Shown here piece by piece: positions 1-6,769 of a DNA stretch of 11,294 nt. The number at the start of each line of letters is the position of its first letter. Within the stretch, counting starts at the first letter, position 1. The notes under the pieces are model-generated. The model was given only the letters and a program-made list of their open reading frames with translations. It did not search any database and was not told where the DNA came from. The DNA comes from an uncultured Bacilli bacterium (GTDB lineage: Bacteria > Bacillota_I > Bacilli_A > RF39 > UBA660): the NCBI GenBank assembly GCA_944371545.1, contig CALVXT010000020.1:1-11294 (forward strand), written 5' to 3'. A program made the translations under genes and the position numbers.

Positions 1-180
1 AATTCATCAGGTATTAACTTTACTGAAGTATATGCTGAGTATAACTATTCACCCCTTACAAACTAGTACACAGCGTATATTTTTAAAACTTAAATTATCT
101 TTCATTTGTCTCACCATATCCTAGAAATATTATAGCTGATTTCACTTTAAATTAAAAGTCATTTATTTTCTTACAATTTA

Positions 181-213
181 AAAAAGTTGATTTTATTTTC
201 AACTTTTTATTAT
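181..213. terminator. AT-rich hairpin, possible bidirectional terminator
   Basis: AAAAAGTTGA at 181-190 pairs perfectly with TCAACTTTTT at 199-208 across an 8-base loop. T-rich sequence follows on the plus strand and A-rich sequence precedes it, so it could end transcription in either direction. The stem is GC-poor and therefore weak. No gene clearly reads into it. Confidence 0.4.
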
Positions 214-330
214 TTATGGGGTTAGAACAAGACGGAAACTAACAGTACTAATCGTATGACCGCAAATATTGCAAAAAGAAACTGTGGATAGTGTGTGAGC
301 CAAAAAAATAAGCTACACTATGTAAAAATT

Positions 331-362
331 AGATAAGCAGTATCAATGAAGAATGCTTATCT
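331..362. repeat. Inverted repeat (9-bp stem)
   Basis: AGATAAGCA at 331-339 pairs exactly with TGCTTATCT at 354-362 over a 14-base loop. It follows another stem: ATAGTGT at 288-294 pairs with ACACTAT at 315-321, extended by AGC/GCT. There is no T-run after either hairpin, so they are not ordinary terminators. A structured RNA or a degraded element end are both possible. Confidence 0.35.
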
Positions 363-375
363 GTCTAGTTAAAAG

Positions 376-677
376 TTAAACAATTTTCAACATTAAATGT
401 ATCCATTTTTTTTCTGTTGAATCTCTTAGGTCATATATCTATTTACAATGTTTTCTTATATTTGTCCAATCTGTTTCTATTCAATTATTAATATATTTTT
501 TTATTTCGTTGTCTATTATGGAAATACATATTTATCATTTTTAATTTCTATATATTCATTGACTTCAGAGTCTAAATATTGCTCATTTATTACTTCTTCT
601 TTACTTAACATGTATTGAAAAGTTTCTCCTGCAAACGCATTTCGCGTATTATGGGAAGTTTCCTGATTCTTATACTG
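376..677 (-). pseudogene. Decayed protein-coding remnant, family unknown
   Basis: Two adjoining minus-strand stretches read like protein but are broken. From 677 to 516 an open frame with no good start contains AFAGETFQYMLSKEEV and ends at TAA (516-518) after KNDKYVFP. From about 520 the neighbouring frame continues with DNEIKKYINN, then IETDWTNIRKHCK, then IYDLRDSTEKKWIHLMLKIV. It is interrupted by TGA and TAG and ends at 376-378. One frameshift plus two nonsense codons would turn it into a single C-terminal region of about 100 residues. It begins directly at the end of abiEii, overlapping its last codons in another frame, so its missing 5' part was probably lost when the AbiE module arrived. 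I do not recognise the family. The only ATG in the intact part is at 609-611 and would give 31 residues. Confidence 0.45.
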
Positions 678-1521
678 TTACTAATTCTAAATTTAATTCT
701 TTTATAAAATCATTTAATAAAATCATTATTTGATCTACTTCTATATTTTTTGCATAGCTATTCTTCTTAGAATAAGAATTCCAATTTGTTTTTATTCTAT
801 CACTATCAATTATTGATTTAATAATCTGACTATAATCATTTAAGTATTCAAAAGATTCTCTTTTAGTAAAAGTATTATTAATTGCATCTTTTAAGATATT
901 TATATCAAATTCATTTCTTAGCTTTGTTAAAAAGAAATATATATCATAATAATCCTTCATTCTACTATTATATTTACCACGTCTTAAAACGGTTTCTAAT
1001 TTTTCAGCCAGTATAGTTTCAATATTATAACTATTGATTAAAATACTTCTATCTTCAAATAATAAAGGATATTTAAACTTCAATTCTCTCGGTGTTACTT
1101 TGTCACCTGTTGTAATATCAATTTCCAAATTCACTTTAGTATTATTTACTCTACCAGTAATATGATATTTATTTCCACCATATACATCTTCTTCTCTTAT
1201 ATCAGAAATATTTACAAGATCAAATTTAACTCCATCATTTAAATCAATAGATAGTATCTTATTTAAAACACTTACCATTTTATCTTTCAAAATATCTATA
1301 CCAATAATTGTAGTATCCATATCTTTAGTTGTTCTATTTTCTACGCCAAACATAGCAGCAAGTAATAATCCGCCTTTTAATATAAAGTTATCTTGATATT
1401 CTGAAACAGATATTCTTTCTAATATTCTTTCAAACATAAATCTTTGTAATGACTCATAGTAATTTATATTATACTTATCTTCAAGTTCTTTTGCTTTTAA
1501 TTTTATCTTTTCTTCTACCAT
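670..1521 (-). CDS. abiEii: AbiEii-type nucleotidyltransferase toxin
   Basis: The 283-residue product is the toxin of an AbiE type IV toxin-antitoxin pair. Members of this DUF1814 group of nucleotidyltransferases block growth; characterised relatives bind GTP or modify tRNA, and some AbiE systems abort phage infection. The family motifs are visible in order: GG at residues 50-51, then RTTKDMD (63-69) carrying the paired catalytic aspartates D67 and D69. NLEIDI follows (131-136, D135), then the helix ETILAEKLETVLRRG (168-182), and finally RMKDYYDIY (187-195), the conserved R/K/D motif near the active site. All key residues are present and the length is normal, so it looks functional. The start ATG overlaps the last 7 bases of abiEi, and GAGG sits about 10 bases upstream inside abiEi, so translation is coupled. 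Assignment to the family is firm; the substrate is not known. Confidence 0.92.
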   Translation of the reverse strand: MVEEKIKLKAKELEDKYNINYYESLQRFMFERILERISVSEYQDNFILKGGLLLAAMFGVENRTTKDMDTTIIGIDILKDKMVSVLNKILSIDLNDGVKFDLVNISDIREEDVYGGNKYHITGRVNNTKVNLEIDITTGDKVTPRELKFKYPLLFEDRSILINSYNIETILAEKLETVLRRGKYNSRMKDYYDIYFFLTKLRNEFDINILKDAINNTFTKRESFEYLNDYSQIIKSIIDSDRIKTNWNSYSKKNSYAKNIEVDQIMILLNDFIKELNLELVTV

Positions 1522-2102
1522 TTCATCATTACCTCAACAATTATATTAACTTTGTCATAAATATTAAAAATTTTCGCATATTCTAATAATTTATCAACAT
1601 CTTTATTTTTGCTATGAAAATAATAATCTAAAACTCTATTTTGAAGTTCTAAATCAAATTCTTTTTCAGATTTTAACATGTCGCAAATACACCTCTCAGC
1701 ATTATATATTTTTACTGGATTTCCACTTGGGCTTATGGCTTCAATTATTCCAATATCATAAAACTTCTCTGAAACTCTATGAATATTATAATTTCCTCTT
1801 ACTTTTTTATTTCTAGGTACCGTTATATCTATCTGCATTGGAGTTCTATTTGTTAAGTTAAGAATATGTAGTGCAGTATTATAAGAAAATATTGCTAACG
1901 GATATTTTTTTTGCAAAATAAAGTATTCATCTTTTAATATTTTATTATCCATATATAAACCATAGCTTACTCTTTCAATTAATCCTTCATTTAAAAACTT
2001 TTGAATCAAAGGTTTACTCATCCCCAATTTTAAAAATTCTGCAGTAGTAATATATCCATGATTACGATTTAAAAATTCAATTACTTTTTCTTTATTATTC
2101 AT
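1515..2102 (-). CDS. abiEi: AbiEi-type antitoxin and autorepressor
   Basis: This 195-residue protein is the antitoxin of the pair and in characterised systems also represses its own promoter. Residues 1-53 form the winged-helix domain, with ITTAEFLKLGMSKPLIQKFL as the recognition part and IERVSYGLYM as the wing. The second half is the family's C-terminal domain: FSYNTALHILNLTNRTPMQI (72-91) leads into DITVPR, and KIYNAERCICDMLK (131-144) is the typical conserved helix. The start is supported by GGTGA five bases upstream. The gene is first in the operon, ends with TAG at 1515-1517 and overlaps abiEii. In type IV systems the two proteins counteract each other without direct contact. No damage is visible. 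Confidence 0.9.
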   Translation of the reverse strand: MNNKEKVIEFLNRNHGYITTAEFLKLGMSKPLIQKFLNEGLIERVSYGLYMDNKILKDEYFILQKKYPLAIFSYNTALHILNLTNRTPMQIDITVPRNKKVRGNYNIHRVSEKFYDIGIIEAISPSGNPVKIYNAERCICDMLKSEKEFDLELQNRVLDYYFHSKNKDVDKLLEYAKIFNIYDKVNIIVEVMMKW

Positions 2103-2113
2103 ATTTTCACCGC

Positions 2114-2159
2114 TTTACTCTCGTACCTACATTATAACATTTTGTGGAACAGGAGTAAA
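2114..2159 (-). promoter_or_regulatory. abiE promoter with inverted-repeat operator
   Basis: Read on the minus strand, a -35 box TTTACT (2154-2159) is followed after exactly 17 bases by TATAAT (2131-2136), preceded by TG to make an extended -10. Transcription would start near 2124, about 20 bases before abiEi. Two 14-base arms, TTTACTCCTGTTCC (2159-2146) and the inverted TTTACTCTCGTACC (plus strand 2114-2127), match at 11 of 14 positions. They flank the -10, with the dyad centre on it. AbiEi proteins are known to bind inverted repeats in their own promoter, so this is the expected operator. Confidence 0.75.
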
Positions 2160-2393
2160 CAATTATATATTAATTTTTCAAAAATATTTTTTTAAAGGGT
2201 TTAAGAATTTTCCCACAATAAAAAGCTTGGTGAAAGTAAGTTTTCAGTGCTGGCTAAGACAGTACTTTTAATATTTATTAGATACTAAGAAAATTGAAAC
2301 TTCATTTTAAAAAATAAGATTTATTAAAAAGCTCTATTTAATTACTAAAATTAAATAGAATTTAAGAATTTTTTAACAATATGAATCAATTAT
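2160..2393. other. Intergenic region between abiE and the IS21 remnant
   Basis: No gene is visible. It contains two hairpins. One is AGTGCTG (2246-2252) pairing with CAGTACT (2260-2266) with one G-U pair. The other is a perfect 10-bp stem, TCTATTTAAT (2333-2342) with ATTAAATAGA (2350-2359). Both lack a clear U-tract. The rest is AT-rich and featureless. Confidence 0.4.
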
Positions 2394-2746
2394 TGCTAAT
2401 GTCAATATAAAAAGGCACAAAAAGGGAACAAGATATGTCCGATTGTCGTTTACTTATTGCAAACATTGTCGCTGTTCAAAACGTCTTTAGTCCGATAGGA
2501 TTTACCATTAATATTAATAATATGTGCATGGTGTAGTAACCTGTCTAAAATAACATTTGCTAATATAGGATCACCAAATAGATTTGCCCATTCATCAAAG
2601 TGAATATTAGAAGTAATTATGGTAGACCTATTTTCATATCTTTTGTTAATCAATTGAAATAACATATTCGCTCCTTCCTTATCTATAGGTAGAAAGTCCA
2701 TTTCATCTATAATTAGAACTTTGTATTTTGCATAAATTTTTTTACA
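2394..2746 (-). mobile_element. IS21-family element remnant (istB 3' end and terminus)
   Basis: This segment holds the 3' part of istB and about 55 bases beyond it. IS21 elements end in TG...CA; here a TG at 2394-2395 begins TGCTAATGTCAATAT, and a second TGTC motif at 2436-2439 fits the repeated terminal sequences of this family. The other side stops abruptly at about 2741-2746, where the 3' end of the neighbouring lectin-fold gene begins. istA, the first part of istB and the other terminus are absent, so the element cannot move by itself. The exact end at 2394 is an estimate. Confidence 0.5.
2450..2746 (-). pseudogene. istB: Truncated IstB, IS21 transposition helper ATPase
   Basis: The readable part gives the C-terminal third of IstB, the AAA+ ATPase that assists the IS21 transposase IstA. 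The Walker B motif is clear in KVLIIDEMDFLPIDKEGA (codons 2719 down to about 2666). It continues into FQLINKRYENRSTIITSN and then FGDPILANVILDRLLHH with a final NINGKSYRTKD, all standard IstB sequence. The ATG at 2699-2701 lies inside the Walker B region and is not a real start: in-frame homology continues upstream (KKIYAKYKVLIIDE) to about 2740, after which a TAG at 2747-2749 closes the frame. The Walker A half is missing. The break coincides with the stop codon of the next gene at 2742-2744, suggesting that the lectin-fold gene was joined to a pre-existing IS21 copy. It is non-functional. Confidence 0.85.
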
Positions 2747-4136
2747 CTATCGGGGTTAAGATTAAATGAAAACTGCCACTATCTACTGCACGACCATTAT
2801 CAGTCCGAAATGCAAATAAACCAGCAATCAAACCATCTATATTCCCAGCACCGCGTGAAAAATATGGAGCTCCATAAAAAATAAAACTAGCAATATCATT
2901 ATACCAACTTCCTATTTTTCTAGTTTGAGTTAGGTAAGTCACATTAGCAAATGGACCCATTTCTCCTGTAGCATCCCCTAGTATTCGACGCTGATACTGT
3001 TCATCAACTGTTGCGTATATATAGGTATCATAATATTTTTTGCTTGGTAAATTATAACCATCATTAAGTGAATCACCATCAATGCTAAATTTTCCGTTAA
3101 AACCTGAATTATTAATACTATCCCTTCCACTTATTATATTACATTCTTCATCTATTACTACATTCATTACATATCCCCATGCTCCTCCACTCATATCATA
3201 GATTCCTGTGATATTTCCTGTAGTGCTTGCTAATACACTATTTGGATAAGCTGTATTACATGTGCCATCATTACAATATTTACTACATTCTTCATTCGTT
3301 CCAGTATATCCACAAGTTGGTTCATTATTTGCAGCATATCCTGTAATATAATCTGAATTGTTATTTATTCTTACACTTGTAGAAGAACCATATGCACTAT
3401 GCTGTAAGTAGGCTACAGCTCCCCATTCTGTATTTTTCATCATATGACTATCTAATTCCCTTTTATAATTGTATGAACTATAGAAAGCATTGGCTACTTG
3501 TATTCCTCTCCAACTATATGTGTTTGGTTTGACTATAATTTTACTTGAGTCATTTACATTTTGTTCAGCTTTTGATCTATTTGTTGCTCCATTATATCCT
3601 GTTTCAAATTTTCCTACCCAAAATCCAGTTGACGGGATACTTAAAAACGCGGGATGGGTCATATAGTCTCCAACAGCACAGTTTCCAGAAGCTCCTGACT
3701 CCATTGGCGTTGTACATTCTCCTTCTTTATCATCACTCGTGTTGTAATCGCCAAAGATGATTTGTATTTCATGGACTTTGAATGTATCTATACTTGTTAA
3801 ACTATCATATAACCCTAAATCCCATAATTGATATCTGTATTTTGGGATCCACACAAAATAGCTTTCTATCGCATCTTCGGGTATTGTATCTCCTGAATTA
3901 TAATTTGTATTTGTACTTTCATCAGTTAATATGATTGCATTTGCCCATTCTTTGTTTTCATAGTTGTACCATTCACTTGTTAAATCGGCTCTTTTGACTG
4001 TTCCGTCATTTTCTATTACTACTGCTATTAATGGATCTTCTAAAACCGGATCTGTTCCATTTAATATAGTTTCACTGTATTGTGTTTTAAATTTTAAATA
4101 GCATTTGGTTCTTGTTGTAGAAAGATTTAGTTTCAT
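2742..4136 (-). CDS. FGE/C-type-lectin-fold protein, candidate variable binding protein
   Basis: The 464-residue product carries the sulfatase-modifying (formylglycine-generating enzyme-like) fold that bacteria often use for binding instead of catalysis. Signatures are ESYFVWIPKYRYQLWDL (91-107), THPAFLSI (160-167), GFWVGKFETGY (171-181), TEWGAVAYLQHSAYG (236-250), IYDMSGGAWGYVM (312-324, where relatives usually have E for G321) and the C-terminal framework APYFSRG...AGLFAF...SFHLIL (423-460). No signal peptide or membrane segment is present. The opening TTRTKCYLKFK resembles an internal part of longer relatives, so an export domain may be missing. The start is supported by AGGAAAG eight bases upstream and a promoter at 4176-4204. 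A divergent HTH regulator adjoins it, and its stop abuts a truncated istB. Residues 424-458 resemble the variable region of retroelement-diversified proteins. Ligand and location are unknown. Confidence 0.75.
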   Translation of the reverse strand: MKLNLSTTRTKCYLKFKTQYSETILNGTDPVLEDPLIAVVIENDGTVKRADLTSEWYNYENKEWANAIILTDESTNTNYNSGDTIPEDAIESYFVWIPKYRYQLWDLGLYDSLTSIDTFKVHEIQIIFGDYNTSDDKEGECTTPMESGASGNCAVGDYMTHPAFLSIPSTGFWVGKFETGYNGATNRSKAEQNVNDSSKIIVKPNTYSWRGIQVANAFYSSYNYKRELDSHMMKNTEWGAVAYLQHSAYGSSTSVRINNNSDYITGYAANNEPTCGYTGTNEECSKYCNDGTCNTAYPNSVLASTTGNITGIYDMSGGAWGYVMNVVIDEECNIISGRDSINNSGFNGKFSIDGDSLNDGYNLPSKKYYDTYIYATVDEQYQRRILGDATGEMGPFANVTYLTQTRKIGSWYNDIASFIFYGAPYFSRGAGNIDGLIAGLFAFRTDNGRAVDSGSFHLILTPIV

Positions 4137-4175
4137 AAGTATCTTTCCTATTCTTTTTCTATTATGTTCATTTTA

Positions 4176-4204
4176 AGAATACCACATGTCGCACATTTTA
4201 GCAA
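4176..4204 (-). promoter_or_regulatory. Promoter of the lectin-fold gene with possible operator
   Basis: On the minus strand TTGCTA (4199-4204) and TATTCT (4176-4181) are separated by 17 bases, each matching consensus at 4 of 6 positions. Between them lies the dyad ATGT-CGC-ACAT (4186-4196), overlapped by the palindrome ACATGT (4184-4189). A repressor bound here would occlude the promoter. The adjacent divergent HTH protein is the obvious candidate, and the same site lies where a -35 for that gene would fall. The boxes are moderate, so this is inference. Confidence 0.45.
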
Positions 4205-4256
4205 CTTAGCAATAGAATAAATTAGATTAATGAGAAAATTTATTCGGGTGAGAGCT

Positions 4257-4733
4257 ATGGTCGATGTTGGAGCACAAATTAAGTATATCCGTGAGACTTA
4301 TGATGTCACACAACAAGAGCTAGGTGAATACTTAAATTTATCAAAATCTTCTATTTCTCATTATGAAAAGAATGACCGTGATATCCCTTTTCGAAAACTA
4401 TCCATGATTTCTAATTATTTTCATTTATCCATTGATTATATTCTTGGTTTAACTTCTATTAAAAATTATTCAGATTTAAAAAAAGAAATTAATTTGAAAG
4501 AAGCAGGTAACCGTTTAAAAGAAGTTTGTAAAGATTTAAATTATAGTAACGTAAAACTTGCTAAAGAATTAAATACGACTGAATCTAATATTCGCAAATA
4601 CAAAATGGGAAAAACCTTAATTTTAACAGCTTTTGCTTTACAACTTAATCAAAAATATGATTATTCTATGGATTGGATTATTGGTAAAACAGAGAAGAAA
4701 AAAGTAAAAGAAAAACAAAAGATTTTAAATTAA
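4257..4733 (+). CDS. Tandem-HTH XRE-family transcriptional regulator
   Basis: This is a 158-residue DNA-binding regulator with two helix-turn-helix modules. The first is a standard XRE/Cro-C1 domain (about 8-66): QIKYIRETYDVTQQELGEYL, then SKSSISHYEKNDRDIP as recognition helix, then a closing FHLSIDYILGLT. The second (about 85-144) repeats the plan: NRLKEVCKDLNYSNVKLAKE, TTESNIRKYKMGKTL, and YDYSMDWIIGKT. That second module is more diverged, and fusion of two HTH units in one chain is uncommon. The C-terminus is lysine-rich. I chose the ATG at 4257 because GGGTGAG lies just upstream; the in-frame ATG at 4230 has no ribosome site and would add nine residues. It is the only clear plus-strand gene, divergent from the lectin-fold gene with about 120 bases between, and probably controls it and itself. 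A strong terminator follows. Confidence 0.85.
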   Translation: MVDVGAQIKYIRETYDVTQQELGEYLNLSKSSISHYEKNDRDIPFRKLSMISNYFHLSIDYILGLTSIKNYSDLKKEINLKEAGNRLKEVCKDLNYSNVKLAKELNTTESNIRKYKMGKTLILTAFALQLNQKYDYSMDWIIGKTEKKKVKEKQKILN

Positions 4734-4755
4734 TTTTTTTTAAAAAACAAGAAAT

Positions 4756-4782
4756 AAAGTAGGAAAACAGTTCCTACTTTTT
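4756..4782. terminator. Bidirectional rho-independent terminator
   Basis: AAAGTAGGAA (4756-4765) pairs perfectly with TTCCTACTTT (4771-4780) over a 5-base loop, followed by T residues on the plus strand. On the minus strand the same stem is followed by TTTATTTC. It lies between the convergent HTH regulator and histidine kinase genes and probably serves both. Confidence 0.85.
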
Positions 4783-4839
4783 ACTATGTATTTATTTTAA
4801 TATGGCGTTGAAGTAACATTAGTTATAAAAAAAGAAATG

Positions 4840-6042
4840 CTAGACAATTCCTTTGTAAAAATGAATGATAAAAGTTGTGTATTTTCCAACTTCGCTTTTA
4901 CAAGATATTGTTGCATTGCTTCTTGATAAAATACTTTTTGTTAAATTTAATCCAATTCCAATACTCTCCTTGTCAGAACTACTTTTATAAAAACGTTCAA
5001 AAATATGTTTTAAATCTTTTTTAGAGATTCCCTCTCCATGATCTGTAATTAAAATTTCAGTATACATTGGATTATCTCTAGCAGTTATTTCAATAATTCC
5101 ATTTTCTTTTGAATGTTCACAAGCATTTTTTATAATATTTAAAAGAGCTTCTCCTAACCAATTGAAATCGCCAATAATTTTTAAATTTTTGGAAATTTCT
5201 TTCTTTACAGTAATATTTTTTGCAACTAATAAAAGATCCACTTGTTCTAAAGCATAAGAAACAAGATCATTTATAGAAAGTATCTCTTTTTTTAGTTCTA
5301 TCATGCCACTTTCAATTTGACTTACTTTTAAAAGAGTAACAATTAAGCTTTTCATATGTAAAATAATTTGCTCTTGTTTTTTTAAAAATTCTTGTCTTGT
5401 TTTTTCATCAATTGTAAACGAAGAAAGATTATCATTTAAAATTAATAAACTTGTTAATGGAGTTTTTAATTGATGAGAAATATCTGCTAAAGTTTTAGAA
5501 AGTTCTACTTTATCTTTTTTAGATGTTTCTAAAGCATTTTTTAAACGACTTGTAACTTTCATTAAATCATTTTGTAAACTTGCCAAATCACCACTTTGAA
5601 AATCTTTTAAATCCACTTCAATATCATGTGATAATAAAGAAAATAAGTATTGATCAATTTTTTCAATTTCTTTTTTTCTTGTTCGTTCTAAACAGAATAA
5701 ATAAATTCCTATAATACTTAATGCTAGAAAAAATAACAGAAAAAAACTGCCAAAAAAAGTATTTTTTAAATTTTCTATATCATCTAAGTATTCTAAAGAG
5801 GATAAAGATGTTAATCCATATTTTTCTAAAATAGAAAAGTCTTGGTTTAAAGAAACTTCTTTTAAAGAATCCACAATTTCTCCTTCTAATTCTGGATGAT
5901 TTTCTATGATAGACATCACAATTGTGTTATTGTTTAAAATAATTTCTCTTTTTGTTCGATCGAATAAGGAATAAACAATCCATAATCCTAAAAAGAAAAA
6001 AAGCACGCTAATAAGGATAAAACAAAAAATCTTTTTTTTCAT
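4840..6042 (-). CDS. Membrane sensor histidine kinase
   Basis: A 400-residue two-transmembrane sensor kinase that autophosphorylates and passes phosphate to the response regulator encoded just upstream. The first membrane helix is at about 5-27 and the second at about 97-117, enclosing an extracytoplasmic sensor region of roughly 70 residues with no recognisable domain. A HAMP-like linker and coiled coil follow (about 120-180). The H-box is LADISHQLKTPLTSLLIL with phospho-acceptor His190. The N-box is ALLNIIKNACEHS (Asn306), the G1 box ITDHGEGIS (332-340), the F-box HIFERFYK (346-353) and the G2 box IGIGLNLTKSI (361-371), so the kinase is complete. GGAG about nine bases upstream supports the start, and the ATG overlaps the regulator's TGA as ATGA, so the two are translationally coupled. 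No transporter gene follows, so the signal and the regulon cannot be read from the context. Confidence 0.93.
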   Translation of the reverse strand: MKKKIFCFILISVLFFFLGLWIVYSLFDRTKREIILNNNTIVMSIIENHPELEGEIVDSLKEVSLNQDFSILEKYGLTSLSSLEYLDDIENLKNTFFGSFFLLFFLALSIIGIYLFCLERTRKKEIEKIDQYLFSLLSHDIEVDLKDFQSGDLASLQNDLMKVTSRLKNALETSKKDKVELSKTLADISHQLKTPLTSLLILNDNLSSFTIDEKTRQEFLKKQEQIILHMKSLIVTLLKVSQIESGMIELKKEILSINDLVSYALEQVDLLLVAKNITVKKEISKNLKIIGDFNWLGEALLNIIKNACEHSKENGIIEITARDNPMYTEILITDHGEGISKKDLKHIFERFYKSSSDKESIGIGLNLTKSILSRSNATISCKSEVGKYTTFIIHFYKGIV

Positions 6043-6710
6043 TTATTATCTCCTATTTTATACCCTACACCTCGAACAGTTTCAATGATTTCTGGATGAT
6101 TTGGATCTTCTTCAATTTTCTCTCTTAATCTTTTTATATAAACTGTTAAAGTATTATCGTTTACATATTCTTCGTTAACATACCAAATATCTGCTAAAAT
6201 TTTTTCTCTCGTAAAAACCACATTAGGATTTGTTGCTAGTATCAAAAGAATTTTATATTCCATTGTAGTTAAAAATACTTCTTGATTATTTTTAAAAACC
6301 TTGGCACTAGACGGATCAATTAGTAAATTATGAATTTTTATTTTTTGATTTATAGATACATTTCTTCTTCGTAAAACTGCTTTCATTCTACTAATCAATT
6401 CTCTTGTTCGAAAAGGTTTTGTAATGTAATCTTCGGCTCCCATATCTAATCCCTGAACTATGGATACTTCTTCATCGTTTGCAGTTAAAAAGATTACAGG
6501 AATATCTTTAACTTGTTTTAAAATATCAAAACCACTCATATCTGGCAAATTTAAATCTAATAAAATCAGATCATAATCTTCTTGTAGTTTTACTAAAGAT
6601 TCTTTTCCTGTTTCAGCAGTTTTTATAATAAAACCTTCTTGTTCTAAACAAAACTTCAGTCCCATTAAAATGGAATGATCATCTTCAACTATTAAAACTT
6701 TTGCTTTCAT
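6039..6710 (-). CDS. OmpR/PhoB-family response regulator
   Basis: The 223-residue product is the DNA-binding partner of the downstream kinase. The receiver domain (1-115) shows the acidic pair D10-D11, phospho-acceptor D52 in LILLDLNLPDMSGFDIL, switch T76 (FLTAND) and K98 in DYITKPF. The winged-helix effector domain (about 125-220) shows FLTTMEYKILLILA, REKILADIWYVNEEYVNDNT (recognition region), VYIKRLREKIEEDP and the terminal ETVRGVGYKIG wing. All catalytic and switch residues are intact and the length is typical. The gene is first in a two-gene operon; its TGA overlaps the kinase ATG. The ribosome site (GTGAT) is weak and the leader short. A dyad over the -35 region suggests autoregulation. 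Target genes are unknown, although the membrane protein immediately upstream is a reasonable guess. Confidence 0.94.
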   Translation of the reverse strand: MKAKVLIVEDDHSILMGLKFCLEQEGFIIKTAETGKESLVKLQEDYDLILLDLNLPDMSGFDILKQVKDIPVIFLTANDEEVSIVQGLDMGAEDYITKPFRTRELISRMKAVLRRRNVSINQKIKIHNLLIDPSSAKVFKNNQEVFLTTMEYKILLILATNPNVVFTREKILADIWYVNEEYVNDNTLTVYIKRLREKIEEDPNHPEIIETVRGVGYKIGDNK

Positions 6711-6726
6711 AATTTATCACATTGAA

Positions 6727-6769
6727 ATTATATCATAATTTAGCCAAAATAAAATGACGATTTTGTCAT
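6727..6769 (-). promoter_or_regulatory. Promoter of the two-component operon with overlapping dyad
   Basis: A perfect TATAAT lies at 6727-6732 (minus strand), about 17 bases before the regulator start. The -35 region at about 6749-6755 is poor (TTTTAT or ATTTTA). It is overlapped by the dyad ATGAC-GATTTT-GTCAT (6754-6769). A strong -10 with a weak -35 and an adjacent dyad is typical of an activated promoter. Read on the minus strand, the dyad is also followed by TTTTATTTT and could act as a weak terminator for the upstream membrane-protein gene, whose stop (6769-6771) it touches. Confidence 0.5.

Larger units (their letters stand above)
1..375. other. Non-coding AT-rich stretch with hairpins
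   Basis: I see no convincing gene here. The first 66 bases are open on the plus strand and end at a TAG, reading as a possible 21-residue C-terminus, but this is too short to trust. A perfect 10-bp inverted repeat lies at 181-208. Around 225-262 is a short stretch resembling the 3' end of 23S rRNA. Small hairpins follow at 262-272, 288-321 and 331-362. None carries a strong U-tract, and no tRNA or 5S rRNA is recognisable. The stretch looks like a junction of old mobile or rRNA-derived debris. Confidence 0.4.

Noticed and set aside
1..66. Possible C-terminus of a plus-strand gene entering from the left
   Set aside because: Only 21 codons are open and another frame is open for longer, so there is no way to tell coding from chance.
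50..125. Minus-strand 22-codon ORF after a TATAAT-like box
   Set aside because: It is too short, with no family resemblance and only a partial ribosome site.
4230..4256. Upstream ATG start for the HTH regulator
   Set aside because: No ribosome site precedes it, whereas the ATG at 4257 has GGGTGAG at proper spacing and begins the usual XRE N-terminus.
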